This document shows, piece by piece, positions 17,835 to 28,600 of a stretch of DNA of 41,098 bases. Source of the DNA: Bacteroidota bacterium (GTDB lineage Bacteria > Bacteroidota > Bacteroidia > Cytophagales > Cytophagaceae); contig JAEWAY010000021.1 in NCBI GenBank assembly GCA_023391415.1, positions 1 to 41,098 on the forward strand. The letters run 5' to 3'. The position numbers and the translations under genes were made by a program. The notes beneath the pieces were generated by a model. That model searched no databases and had not been told where the DNA came from. It saw only the letters and a list, made by a program, of their open reading frames with translations. Each line of letters opens with the position of its first letter. Position 1 is the stretch's first letter.

Positions 17835-18440
17835 GTGAAACGGCGTGTCGGGAAAGCTGTTGTTTGATAGGTAGCGCTTTATAGTCTTTGGTATTGAAAA
17901 ATACGCTCTCCCTCGCTTGCTTTGGCGAGTGGCGTTCATAGGTAATACTTCCGGTCGTCTTAGATCTGTAAAAAATAAAACGGGTTCAGCGCGTCTTTGT
18001 CTGAATCTTAAAAACTCATTTGTTAAATACTTTGGGTAGTTTTCGCCGGGCAATTATTTTAGCGAAGCTTTACGTGATATAAAACTTTCATGAGTAGCCT
18101 ATTTTAGCGCCGCTGGCTGATCCTTTTGCACAATTTACATGCTCGAAACAAATGAAGAAGTTAGGCGGGAGTATAGTCGCTATCAGGTCGGCGCGTTTGT
18201 CAGAAATGACTCGCGGGGAATAATTAATAGTTTGGTCTAGCTATGACCATATGGGCATTGATGATTGGTATTTTCACGTTGATAAATGGAGTGATAAACG
18301 GCTTGATTTGATTCATCGATATTTATCTTCTCTTTATTTTTATATTATTGGTATTTATTGAAGTAATTTTTATTTTTGCGCATTGTAATACTGATGATTT
18401 AATGTTTTATTTTTAATAATCGAGTTAAAGATTAAAGATA
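17835..18440. other. 606-bp gene-free leader region before the RHS operon
   Basis: No convincing gene. A 90-codon - strand frame (18053-17781) overlaps the end of the transporter and has no recognisable protein character. The first half has moderate GC and the last 150 bases are very AT-rich. A small inverted repeat (CTCGC and GCGAG around 17908-17929) and TGGTC/GACCA around 18234-18253 are visible. The only element with a likely role is the promoter at 18348-18378. Confidence 0.4.
18348..18378 (+). promoter_or_regulatory. Likely Bacteroidota promoter of the RHS operon
   Basis: TTG at 18348-18350, a 20-base spacer, then TATTTTTG at 18371-18378 match the Bacteroidota -33/-7 consensus TTG and TAnnTTTG. 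Transcription would start near 18385, about 55 bases ahead of the first gene. All downstream genes in the window are spaced by 28 bases or less, or overlap, so this promoter could serve them all. Confidence 0.55.
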
Positions 18441-19037
18441 ATGTTTATCGTATTTTTGGACATATGCCGAATCCCCGTTTTTTTATTATTACTTTTTACT
18501 TCTTTTCACGCGGTCGCGCAGACGGTTGTACAGAAGGATGTAATTGTTTCTCCTCCGGACGCTCCATATAATATTACAGGTAGTAGTGGAAAGGTGATCT
18601 TCAGGGCTCAGACCATGATACATCTGAAGCCTGATGATAGTAATCCTACGATTTATTTTTCAGCGCTGGAGGGAAGTGATTTTCACGCGTACATAGCCCC
18701 ACTCTTTCATGTGAGCCACTCCTACGCGAAAGTCGCTAAGGAAATCGGAGCTAATTATGCCATGACTAAGGATAACCAGCTTAAGTTTCTGTATGAAGAG
18801 CGATATACGGGAGGGACATTAAACTATAAAATATATAATTCGGCCCGGGAGACTAATCACCTTGGTTCACTTCCTGTACTGAATAAAGTTGTAGGGCAAA
18901 ATTATTTTATGATTGACCTTGATGGGCTATTGGATGAGCCTTCAGAACCGGATGAGAGTGACGCGTATTATGTTTTGGAGGTTCAGAATGATAAAATGGA
19001 GCGCTTTTTCCTTCGCTTCAAATTTTTACCTGAGTAG
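18441..19037 (+). CDS. Small secreted protein at the head of the RHS operon
   Basis: 198 residues. A signal peptide ends at about A26 (FHAVAQ). The segment from residue 40 to 90 (YNITGSSGKVIFRAQTMIHL, then FHAYIAPLF) resembles the β-rich motif IT..GKVTFRA...I.LKPGF..G..FHAYI seen in Bacteroidota 3-coathanger-stack-type surface proteins; this match is from memory. The rest (about 95-198) is soluble and unrecognised, with an acidic stretch DEPSEPDESD near 163. It opens the operon, 27 bases before the next start. Function unknown. Its secretion and place suggest a periplasmic or surface accessory to the RHS proteins. Confidence 0.7.
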   Translation: MFIVFLDICRIPVFLLLLFTSFHAVAQTVVQKDVIVSPPDAPYNITGSSGKVIFRAQTMIHLKPDDSNPTIYFSALEGSDFHAYIAPLFHVSHSYAKVAKEIGANYAMTKDNQLKFLYEERYTGGTLNYKIYNSARETNHLGSLPVLNKVVGQNYFMIDLDGLLDEPSEPDESDAYYVLEVQNDKMERFFLRFKFLPE

Positions 19038-19064
19038 TTCCTGAAGTTTTTAATAAATACTATA

Positions 19065-19583
19065 GTGAAAAAGGGAATCTGGTTCGTCGTCGCGGGAAGT
19101 GTGATAACACTTGGAGCTCTATGTTTTTTTAGTTATCAAAAAACGGATAAGACCGCCTATGTAAATATCGCGACGATATATAACGCTTATCCATTGAAAA
19201 TAGAATTGGAAAACAAACTGGAATTGAGTCAAAGCAATCGGTCCCGGCTTTTGGATAGTCTGATGAACGATCTTGAGTTCCTTTCCTTGAAAGTAAAGGA
19301 AAATCACAAGAATGAGGAATTAAGAGTAAAGTTTTTTGAGAAAAGGAATGACTTTGAACGATTCAGAAACGAGATGGAAGAACAGGCCGGCGCGGAGGCT
19401 GAGGCGTACAAGGATCAGATATGGAGACAGTTGAATGCCTATATTCGTCAATATGGAAAAGACGCGGGATATGATTATATCTTTAGTTCGGAAGACTCTT
19501 ATCACGTTTTGTATTACAATGAAACTAAAGATATCACCGAAGAGCTAAATCAATATTTATTGGAAAAATATAAAGGAAAATAA
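19065..19583 (+). CDS. OmpH/Skp-like periplasmic chaperone
   Basis: 172 residues, GTG start. An N-terminal hydrophobic segment (about 5-22, WFVVAGSVITLGALCFF) is a signal peptide or membrane anchor. AYVNIATIYNAYPLKIELENKL starts the Skp core (shown here as AYVNIATIYNAY). A long charged helical hairpin follows (about 45-120, rich in K, E, R and L), and the end is GYDYIFSSEDSYHVLYYN with a final helix, the pattern of the OmpH family (YD.I....VLY). Skp chaperones hold unfolded outer-membrane proteins in a tentacled trimer. A copy inside this operon suggests a client-dedicated chaperone for the very large RHS products. Its stop shares one base with the next start. Confidence 0.8.
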   Translation: MKKGIWFVVAGSVITLGALCFFSYQKTDKTAYVNIATIYNAYPLKIELENKLELSQSNRSRLLDSLMNDLEFLSLKVKENHKNEELRVKFFEKRNDFERFRNEMEEQAGAEAEAYKDQIWRQLNAYIRQYGKDAGYDYIFSSEDSYHVLYYNETKDITEELNQYLLEKYKGK

Positions 19584-20185
19584 TGAGGGTCGTCATTTTT
19601 TCAATAGCGATTTTTTTTCTTAATGGTGTCTCCGGCTGTTCGGAAAGCCGGCTATCTCCGGATAAATATATCGGCTATGTGGATAATAAGGAGAACGGTT
19701 TGGTGATTGAAAGAACGTTTGATGGCGTTCAGTTTCAGGCGCAATACCGTCCGGCTGATTATCTTGCTTCCGTTGACTTGCTTAGAAATCCCGCATTAGC
19801 CTACGGAGAGGTTATTAAAGAAATCGATAGCCTTCAGTATTTCTGTTTTCGTATCGGCAATGAGAGTCATTCCGATGATGTGCTGAAGCGTAATATTACT
19901 ACCGGAGAAGAATATATCAAACGTCTGGAATACCTCGCCTTTGCCGCCAGGAATGATTTTATGCTGGTGTCGGGAAATGATTCCCTCCGCTGTTCGCTCT
20001 ATCATTTTGAGCGCTCGCACAATCTTGCTCCCTATCATACCATTATTATGGCTTTCCCGGCTATAAAAAGGAGTGATCTGGGAAGAACCTTATCTTATAA
20101 TGATCAACTGTTTGGTTCCGGAAGAATAAATTTTCATTTCGCTTCGGAAACAGTCAATAAAATACCAAAGCTTATTACCCAATGA
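19583..20185 (+). CDS. Putative lipoprotein of the RHS operon
   Basis: 200 residues. The N-terminus MRVVIFSIAIFFLNGVSGC is a lipoprotein signal with lipobox GVSGC (C19). The mature part begins SESRLSPDKYIGYVDNKENG. It resembles small Bacteroidota lipoproteins with the pattern YVDNKENGL...F.VQYRP.DYLA and a C-terminal FGSGRINFHF..E.VNKIPKL that are found beside RHS genes; this recollection is unverified. No enzymatic motif is seen. It overlaps the next gene by ATGA (20182-20185), so translation is coupled to the 1829-residue RHS-associated protein. It may anchor or assemble that protein at the outer membrane. Confidence 0.72.
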   Translation: MRVVIFSIAIFFLNGVSGCSESRLSPDKYIGYVDNKENGLVIERTFDGVQFQAQYRPADYLASVDLLRNPALAYGEVIKEIDSLQYFCFRIGNESHSDDVLKRNITTGEEYIKRLEYLAFAARNDFMLVSGNDSLRCSLYHFERSHNLAPYHTIIMAFPAIKRSDLGRTLSYNDQLFGSGRINFHFASETVNKIPKLITQ

Positions 20186-23100
20186 AAAGAAGAATTTTAC
20201 GCGTTACTTCGGTATATCTTCTCTTCTCCATGTTATTGGAGATAGTGTATCCAACCGCGGCCTGGGCCCTCACGGGAGGTCCGAGCCAGCCCGAAGTCCA
20301 GAGTTTTGAACCGGTTGGAACTTCCGATATGGTCGATCTTTTTTCCGGAGACTTTGTGTACAATATTCCCCTGCTTGATGTAGACGGTTATCCGATCAAC
20401 ATAAGCTATCATGGAGGTATCGGGATGGACCAGGAGGCTAGTTGGGTTGGGCTTGGATGGAATATAAACCCGGGAGTTATTAACCGCAATATGCGGGGAA
20501 TTCCCGATGACTTTGATGGCGGCAAGCCCGGCAATGAATCAGATGTAATAACAAATACATTATATACGAAGCCAAATCGCACCTATGGTGTAACAACCAG
20601 CCTTGGGATTGAAATTTTTGGGTTGAAAAAAGCAAAAGCCATGAAGGCGGCGACTGGTTCTGGTAAAGCTTCAGGGGGAATTAATATCGGGATTGGGTTG
20701 CAGTATAATAATTACCGTGGTTTTTCCATGGAACAATCCGTATCAGCCAATATCGCGGTTTCTAAGTCTGGGAAAGGAAATAGCGCGGTTTTGGGAATTG
20801 GTGTTAAATCAAGTAGTTCGGAAGGGTTAACTATTAATCCTTCTGTCTCCTTTCAAGGAAAGTTGAAAAATGACACCTATGCTGATTTAAGCATCGCTTC
20901 CGGATTTAACTCCAGGCAAGGTGTAAAAGCGATTTCGCTGGGTTTCTCTAATTCAAGAAGTCATGTGATGGAGCGTCCTCCCAAGAAGAAATCCGTTGAA
21001 ATAAAAAATAATTCAAACGGTGGTTCTGTTATTTCTTTTGGGACGCAAACCTACGCTCCAGTCCCGATGATGCCAACATCGTCGAGCAATGTAACTTTTT
21101 CAGCGAAGGTCGGAGGAACTTTTCTTGGAATTGATGGAACTGTAAATCTTACAGGGTATTATGCTGAGCAAAAACTGGTAACTACTTCTTCCGCTACTCC
21201 CGCGTTCGGTTATTTCAATTCAGAAAAAGCGTCAAGTAATCCTTACGCGATGCATGATTTTAACCGTGAGAAGGAGGTCGCTTTTTCTATGAATACTCCG
21301 GCTTTGCCTTTGACAAATTATACGTATGATATTTATTCTGTAAATGGTCAGGGTGTTGGGGGAATGTACCGTCCATTCAGGAGTGAAGTTGGACATGTCT
21401 TTGACAAGTCGGTAAATAGTACCAGTGATAGCAAAAGCCTGGGCTTGGAAATCGCGGCGGGAAACGCGGTGAAGGGGGGAGCTGACGTTGGAATTACTGA
21501 TGTGACTACGCGTTCCGGCGCATGGCGGAGAGGGAACAGAGCTATTGAGCATCTGAGATTTAAAGATCATTCCGACAAGATCGCGGGATATGAAAAGTTT
21601 TACTTCAAAGAGGCTGGGGAAAAGAGTGTTGATACAGAAGTAATGGACTCAAAGGAAGCCGGAAAAAAATCATTTTTCCAGAAAGTTCATGAGTTTGACG
21701 CGGTACGGCTTGATCTGGTTGAAAGAGGTGGACTTGAGGTCGGTCTGGACAACAAGTTTGTCAATCTTGCCGGAGAAAACAGCGAATTTAACTCGTCTCT
21801 TAACAGAGAAAATAGACAGAAAAGGAATCAAAATATTCATTTCCTGACTATTGAAGAGGCGGAAAGGTTAGCGATCGATCCTACGCCATTTATTTCGGAG
21901 GATCCCTCCAGAAAAATATCTCAAAAAGCGAAAAAGCATCATATTGGAGAGATCACAGCGCTTAGACCTGATGGAGTACGTTATGTATATGGTATTCCCG
22001 CGTACAATACCCGACAGGATGAAGTCACTTTCGCGGTTAACCCGGCTAGCCTTGGAATAAATCAGGAAACAGGAACGGTCACATATGCCAGTGGCGATGA
22101 CAAGGTTGACAATGGTAATGGAATAGATTCCTATTATCAGAAAACAGAAATACCTTCATACGCGCATTCCTATCTTTTAACTTCTGTATTGTCAGCTGAC
22201 TACATTGATAATGATATGACTGTTGGGCCTTCAAGAGGAGATATGGGGTCTTATACTAAATTTAACTACTCAAAGACGAACGATGAGTTTAAGTGGAGGG
22301 TACCGGTTGGAGACCGTTCCGGCAATCTAAACGAAGGATTGATATCTGTCGCTTCAGATGATAAGGTAAACTATTTGTATGGAGAAAAGGAAATGTGGTA
22401 CCTGGAGTCAATTGAAACGAAGACGCATATCGCGGTTTTTGAGCTCGGAGCCAGAGCGGATGCCATGGGGGTGACGGGAAAAAGCGGACTTGTTGAAACG
22501 AATTCTGGTAAAGCGCCCAAGTTATTGAAAAAAATAAAGCTGTATGTAACGGATGAGTATAGAAATAATCCAGGTACTGCTATCCCTTTGAAAACTGTAC
22601 ATTTTGAATATGATTATTCTCTATGTAAAAAAGTTCACAATAACACAAATTTCCCGGCTACGGGCTCTACTACAGATTCTAACGGATTTACCAATCAGGG
22701 TGGAAAGCTTACTTTGAAGAAGATTTATTTTACTTATCAGAATTCGAATAAAGGACGCTTTAGTCCTTACGAGTTTACATACAGCGCTTCCAATCCTGAT
22801 TATAATCCCAAGGCCTATGATCGTTGGGGCAATTATAAAGCAATTATCGATAACGATTTCAGAAGAAATATAATCGAGCCTTATGTGGAGCAGAATCAGA
22901 CAGTAGCCGATGCCAGCGCCTCCGCTTGGAGTCTCACGGAAATCAAGCTTCCATCCGGAGGAGAGATCAAGGTAGAATACGAATCGGACGATTATGCTTA
23001 TGTGCAGGATAGACCTGCCATGCAAATGTTTAAAGTAACTGGTATCTCAAAAAGCGCGAATCATACGACGAATCGCGGTACGCTATATAATGGTTTCAGA

Positions 23101-25671
23101 GATCATAATATGGCTCTTCATGTCGCCTTGCCCAACGGAACATCTGAAAGTGACTTTAAGAAAAAGTATCTTAAAGGCGTAGAGCATCTTTATTTTCGTA
23201 TGGCGGTGGATATGTCGCGTAATAGTGGCAAGCATGAAATGGTCCCCGGATATGCTAAGATTAGAACCGCGAAAGTACATTTCAATGGGACTTCTACTAT
23301 TGGTCTTATTGAGCTTGAACCCAGCATTCTTGGAGAAAAAGTAGCCAGGGAATTGGAAATCAATCCTATTACGAAAGCGGCTTTGCAATTCAATAGGTTA
23401 TATACACCGGTGCACGCGTATGATCAGACTGAGCCATCTGAGGACAAAAACAATATTGAGGTGTTTCTGAAAGCGTTGGTCAACTCTGATTTTACGAAAA
23501 ATATCACCTCAATGATGTTGGGAATAAACGGAGAATTGATAGCGAGAGAGTTGTGTTCTCAGGTAGATTTATCCCGTTCGTATGTTCGACTACTTAATCC
23601 TGATAAGCGGAAATTAGGCGGGGGAACCAGAGTAAAATCTGTCGCTATCAATGATGGATGGAACAACCTTACTGGTATGCAGGAAGAGGCGATGGAGTAT
23701 GGTCAGAAATATGAATATACAACTACAGATACAGAAGGAAATACCATTAGTTCGGGAGTAGCCAGTTACGAACCAATGGTTGGAGGGGAGGAAAATCCGT
23801 TTAGACAGCCTGTTCCCTATGGCAAAAATGCCAGAGAACGCTTCCTTGTTCCCAATGATGAATATTATATGGAGGAACCACTCGGTGAGTCGTTTTTCCC
23901 TTCTCCTTCAGTAGGATATAGTAAAGTAACTGTAAAAAGCAAATATCCGGCTGGAGTTACGGTAAACCGGCACGGAACAGGCAGTATCGTACATGAGTTT
24001 TATACGGCTAAAGACTTTCCGGTACGTACGGAGAGAACCGATCTTCAGGTTAAGCCTAAAAGATCCCCTCTTGTTCTTAGGTTGTTGAAAATAAGTCAGA
24101 AAGATTTTGTTTATGCCAGCCAAGGTTTTGTTGTCGAGCTAAATGATATGCATGGTAAGCCTAAGGCGCAGTGGGCTTATGGGGAAGGGCAATCGGTACC
24201 GGTTTCCGGTATTGAATACAAATACAAACGTAATGGAAACAGGTTGGTCAATGAGGCGGATGTAGTGGATCGTTATGGTAAAGTACACAAAGCGAACATA
24301 GGGGTTGACTTTGACATGGTATTGGACACCCGCGATCAGGAGTCTCAAACGCATAGCTACGGACTTAACGGAAACCTCGCGGCTTTTCTCGCGGCCATTT
24401 TTCCTGCTTCCGTTCCTATGATTCTCCCGGCTTATGCCAAGGAGCAGACCAGATTTAGATCCGCCGCGGTAACCAAAGTGATCAATCGATACGGTCTTGT
24501 TGATGAGGTTGTCGCGCACGACTTGGGGGCTGTAGCGTCGACCCGAAATGTAGTTTATGACGCGGAGACAGGAGAAGTTTTACTTACCAGAACCAGCAAT
24601 AACTATGATGACCCACTGTATGCCTTTACCTATCCCGCGCACTGGGCTTATGATGGCATGGGACCTGCCTATAAAAATATCGGCCTTACCTTCCAGCTTA
24701 ATTTTGATCGTGGAGAAGTTAGCCTTGAACAAGGGGAAATAGAAGGAGTGCCTTTGCACGATCTTTTCGCGATTGGAGATGAGCTAATGATTTTGTACAA
24801 TCAGTTTGAACATATATCGGAAGAGGTGCGGGAAGAAATCAAGCATCGTTTCTGGGTAGTAAATAAAATTGACAATAAAGTATATGTAATAGGAGGTGCT
24901 CGTTCGAACGGTTGTAAGTATCCGCTAAATGGTCTGACCAAGTTTAAATTGGTTCGTTCCGGAAGAAAAAATCAGCAGATTTTACCGATCGGAACCATAA
25001 CGTCAAAGATAGATCCGATACGGATCTCGGAAGACGGAAGTCGTACAATAGATTTTAAAACAAAGGATTATGGAGTCTTAGCGGTTTCTTCGACAGAGTT
25101 CTCGGAAAGCTGGAGAATTTTCTGTAATTGCGGGTATGGAAAAGGAGAGTTTTATAATCCGTATTATGCTGGTCGTCTGGGTAACTGGCGGCAGAAGAAG
25201 AATTATACATATATGACGGAAAGAACGCAGACAGCTCCTAATACGGTGTTGCGTAAAGATGGTATTTTTACTTCTTTCAGTCCATTTTGGAATCCTCCGG
25301 CGGAAGACAAAATTTTCTGGTCCCCCAACCAGGATGACAAGAATTGGCAGTGGGTGACCGAAATTACTCGGTATGATCCATATGGAGGAGCACCGATAGA
25401 AGATGTGAATCCTTTGTCGATATATTCAGGCGCGGTAAATGGATATAATCATTCCAGGCCGGTGTCTGTCTCCACGAACGCGAAATTCAATGAGTTGTTT
25501 TTTGACAATTTCGAGGATTATGACATCAACTCCTGCAATGAAGATCTGTCCAAGTTTAATAATGGTAATTCCTCAAAACTTGATCTGAAAAGTCATTCAG
25601 GTAAAAAGAGTATAAAGGTTTCAAAATCAGGCGCCGATATAAAGCTATCCTTGGGTAACGATTGTGAATAA
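20182..25671 (+). CDS. RHS-associated giant protein, N-terminal half (TcB/SpvB-like position)
   Basis: 1829 residues. A signal peptide ends at AAWA (about residue 29). The mature start LTGGPSQPEVQSFEPVGT followed by DLFSGDFVYNIPLLDVDGYP and EASWVGLGWNINPGVINRNMRG marks a Bacteroidota-specific family found upstream of RHS/YD-repeat proteins. Residues about 150-420 are strand-rich and low in cysteine. From about 590 the chain carries irregular RHS-like β-strands (VRYVYGIPAYNTRQDEV, WSLTEIKLPSGGEIKVEYES, AFTYPAHWAYDGMG). Family members normally continue past FEDYD and SGKKSIKVSK into a jelly-roll and a terminal YVYDPATLRLMA.LDENNYATFYEYD segment. Here the ORF stops at GNDCE, and that terminal segment is found at the end of the next gene. 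Possible role: one half of a secreted RHS shell. Confidence 0.82.
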   Translation: MKRRILRVTSVYLLFSMLLEIVYPTAAWALTGGPSQPEVQSFEPVGTSDMVDLFSGDFVYNIPLLDVDGYPINISYHGGIGMDQEASWVGLGWNINPGVINRNMRGIPDDFDGGKPGNESDVITNTLYTKPNRTYGVTTSLGIEIFGLKKAKAMKAATGSGKASGGINIGIGLQYNNYRGFSMEQSVSANIAVSKSGKGNSAVLGIGVKSSSSEGLTINPSVSFQGKLKNDTYADLSIASGFNSRQGVKAISLGFSNSRSHVMERPPKKKSVEIKNNSNGGSVISFGTQTYAPVPMMPTSSSNVTFSAKVGGTFLGIDGTVNLTGYYAEQKLVTTSSATPAFGYFNSEKASSNPYAMHDFNREKEVAFSMNTPALPLTNYTYDIYSVNGQGVGGMYRPFRSEVGHVFDKSVNSTSDSKSLGLEIAAGNAVKGGADVGITDVTTRSGAWRRGNRAIEHLRFKDHSDKIAGYEKFYFKEAGEKSVDTEVMDSKEAGKKSFFQKVHEFDAVRLDLVERGGLEVGLDNKFVNLAGENSEFNSSLNRENRQKRNQNIHFLTIEEAERLAIDPTPFISEDPSRKISQKAKKHHIGEITALRPDGVRYVYGIPAYNTRQDEVTFAVNPASLGINQETGTVTYASGDDKVDNGNGIDSYYQKTEIPSYAHSYLLTSVLSADYIDNDMTVGPSRGDMGSYTKFNYSKTNDEFKWRVPVGDRSGNLNEGLISVASDDKVNYLYGEKEMWYLESIETKTHIAVFELGARADAMGVTGKSGLVETNSGKAPKLLKKIKLYVTDEYRNNPGTAIPLKTVHFEYDYSLCKKVHNNTNFPATGSTTDSNGFTNQGGKLTLKKIYFTYQNSNKGRFSPYEFTYSASNPDYNPKAYDRWGNYKAIIDNDFRRNIIEPYVEQNQTVADASASAWSLTEIKLPSGGEIKVEYESDDYAYVQDRPAMQMFKVTGISKSANHTTNRGTLYNGFRDHNMALHVALPNGTSESDFKKKYLKGVEHLYFRMAVDMSRNSGKHEMVPGYAKIRTAKVHFNGTSTIGLIELEPSILGEKVARELEINPITKAALQFNRLYTPVHAYDQTEPSEDKNNIEVFLKALVNSDFTKNITSMMLGINGELIARELCSQVDLSRSYVRLLNPDKRKLGGGTRVKSVAINDGWNNLTGMQEEAMEYGQKYEYTTTDTEGNTISSGVASYEPMVGGEENPFRQPVPYGKNARERFLVPNDEYYMEEPLGESFFPSPSVGYSKVTVKSKYPAGVTVNRHGTGSIVHEFYTAKDFPVRTERTDLQVKPKRSPLVLRLLKISQKDFVYASQGFVVELNDMHGKPKAQWAYGEGQSVPVSGIEYKYKRNGNRLVNEADVVDRYGKVHKANIGVDFDMVLDTRDQESQTHSYGLNGNLAAFLAAIFPASVPMILPAYAKEQTRFRSAAVTKVINRYGLVDEVVAHDLGAVASTRNVVYDAETGEVLLTRTSNNYDDPLYAFTYPAHWAYDGMGPAYKNIGLTFQLNFDRGEVSLEQGEIEGVPLHDLFAIGDELMILYNQFEHISEEVREEIKHRFWVVNKIDNKVYVIGGARSNGCKYPLNGLTKFKLVRSGRKNQQILPIGTITSKIDPIRISEDGSRTIDFKTKDYGVLAVSSTEFSESWRIFCNCGYGKGEFYNPYYAGRLGNWRQKKNYTYMTERTQTAPNTVLRKDGIFTSFSPFWNPPAEDKIFWSPNQDDKNWQWVTEITRYDPYGGAPIEDVNPLSIYSGAVNGYNHSRPVSVSTNAKFNELFFDNFEDYDINSCNEDLSKFNNGNSSKLDLKSHSGKKSIKVSKSGADIKLSLGNDCE

Positions 25672-25695
25672 AGAAACAGAGATAAATTGAATTTT

Positions 25696-28600
25696 ATGAT
25701 CAGAGCTTTTTTTCTATTGCTTATAATAAATACGAGCCTGCTGAGCGCGCGCGCGGCGGATTATGTTGTTACGAGCGCGGCTTTTGATGGAACAGGTACA
25801 TTGAAGAATGCCATAGAGACAGCCAATGCCAGCAATCTTTTACGACCCTTTGTAATAGAGTTTAATGTGTCGCCAGGCTCTGTTATTAATGTGAATGGGT
25901 TTGAAATTTCCCGGCCTGTTATAGTTGACGCTACGACAATGCCAGGCTACGTGGGCAATCCTCTTGTAGGTATTAAGGGTACCAGATGGACTCAAATGGG
26001 AAATGGAGGAGAAAACGGTTTTCTTTTTCTCGCGGGTAGCGATGGTAGTGCCGTAAAAGGTCTGCATATAGGAGGCTTTAAATATGGGATAGCGTCCCGG
26101 GCGTCTAACTGTGTTTTTGAAAATAATGTTTTCAATAGAAATCTTCATGGAATTCATATCCGGTCAGGCGCGAAAAACGTGGATATCAGAGCGAATATTC
26201 TGGGCATGGACGGTATAGGGGCAGATACATTGTTTAATTATGATGGCATTATTGTCGAAAACTCTACAAATGTGACGATTGGGGGAGATATGGTTTCAAA
26301 AGGAAACTTGATATCCGGCAATTGGTACAAGGGAATATATGTGAGAGGGAATAATGTAAATCTGCGAATAGAAAACAATAAAATCGGGACGGACATCACC
26401 GGTCGTTATGCTGTAGGCAATATGGACGGGATCTTTTTTGATAATGGCTCGTCCAATTCAAGCGTATATGTCCATGAAAATTTGATTTCGGGCAATACGT
26501 CCAATGGAATATTTGTTGAGAAGGAATATGGTGCCATCACCTTAACCGGCAATTTAATAGGTACTGATATTACAGGATTTAAAGCGATACCTAATCCGAA
26601 AGGGATTTATACCAATACCTACAACGGTACGATGAATCTTGGTCAGGCAGGATCTGAGCCCAATACGATTTCCGGCAATACATGGGGGATATTCTTCAGA
26701 TATGGACACCTTGTGGTCGAAAATAATTTTATCGGCCTGAGTTCTGACGGTAATGTCGTTTTAGGAAATGACCAATACGGGCTTTTTACCTCCAGTACGG
26801 CATCCTGTAGGATAGGCAATGGAGAGAAAGCCGGAGCTAATTATATTTGCAGTAACGGAGACGCGGGAATTTTTGTGAACTCCTCCAATAACACAGAGAT
26901 AACGCGCAACTATGTGGGCATATCCTATCGGGGAGATTTTTTAGGAAACAAGTATGGAATATTATTAAAAGATTCTCCTTATACCGAAATAAAAGGATGC
27001 TATGTATCCGATAACAAAGTATACAATATTCATTTGACAAATTCAGATAATTGTAAAATCAGCTCCAACTTCATTGGAATCAGTTTCAATAAATCGAGCA
27101 GATCTTCGCGGAACATTATTTCGGCCGATGGTATCAATGTCTTTTCTTCAGATTATTGCCAGATAGGAGGAGAGCTTCCATCTGATGGCAATGTAATCTG
27201 CGGAAATCATAATGGAATATTTGTGCTGGTGTCTAACGTTGCAAATATTAAGAACAACCGTATTGGTATTGACCAGGATAATGATGACGCTTCTCCCAAT
27301 AATAATGGCATGCTTGTTATTAGTAGCCAAAGCTCCGGTATATCGGATAACTATGTTGGGAATAACAGAAGCCTTGGCATAGGCTTCGAATCTTGCGGTA
27401 ACCTGACGATAAAAGGCAACAAGGTGGGGATAGACTCTCAAAATGATGAGGTTGAAAACGGAGAGGAAGGGTTAAGACTGATAAGTACAAATATGTCTGA
27501 TATTTCCGACAATATCATATGCGCGAGTGGCCGGGCGGGCGTTAGTCTCTCAAATTCTTCAAATAATACGTTCTATGGAAACAGAGTCGGAACGGATGAG
27601 ACTGGCATAGTCAATCTGAGAAACAAAGGAAACGGCATTGAACTGAAAGCCGGATCAAATAATAATGTAATTGGGAGTATCGCTACAGGAAAGGCGAATA
27701 TTATCGCCTTTAATATGGGCAACGGGATATTGGTAGAAGCTTCTGAAGAAAACAAGCTATCCGCCAATCTAATCTACGCGAACGAAGCGGAGAAGGCGAT
27801 TAATCTGAATCTTGATCAGGATGGCTCATTGTTGGGAAATACGGGAAAAGCCACGCCGGTTATATCTTCTGTCGCTTTAAATAGTGGAAATTTAGTTGTT
27901 GAAGGTACCTCATCCGCTATCGGGGATACCCTACAGTTTTTTAGCAGTGACAATGATGGGCAGGAAGCGTTTGAATTTTTGAACGCTTATACCACGATTA
28001 GCGATGGCGCTATGAATTGGTCGGCCAGTATTCCGATATCCGCGCTGCCCGACGGTTACTTTGTTGTTACAGCGACAGACGAGAATAATAATACCTCCGA
28101 AATGAGTGAGGTTTCCGGGATTAGTAATTGTCCTACTGCTAAACCTGTTTTTACGTATTCTGTAGCTTGTCCGGACAAACCTTTGTATGCCGGTAAGTTT
28201 GTGGATTTTGAGGTTGCTAATTATGAGACAGGGTACTATTATGTATGGGAGTTGGAAGAAGATGTTTCTCCTATGGTCGAGACCACGGAATTTATAAGCT
28301 ATCCGTTTCAGACAGGAGGAACCAAATCCGTTAGAGTAATTCAAAGGATCGCGAATTGCGCTGTCGCTTCTGATCCGGTTCCCATTGAAGTGACGGAGTT
28401 TAAGATCAACGCGCCTCATAATAAGCTTTGTGAAGGGGAAGTGGTGAATTTATCCGTAGAGCCGGACAATTTATCACCTTCTGATTATACATGGTATCGA
28501 TATGGAATTCCGCTAGACAATACTGGGCCGGATCTGTCTGTGCGGCAGGGAGGCGCGTACAAAGTTGAAATCTCCAACTGGAATTGTGATGAAGGCCAGG

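Noticed and set aside
17781..18053. 90-codon - strand frame overlapping the transporter end
   Set aside because: No signal, no recognisable motif, and the last third lies in the transporter coding sequence. Not supported as a gene.
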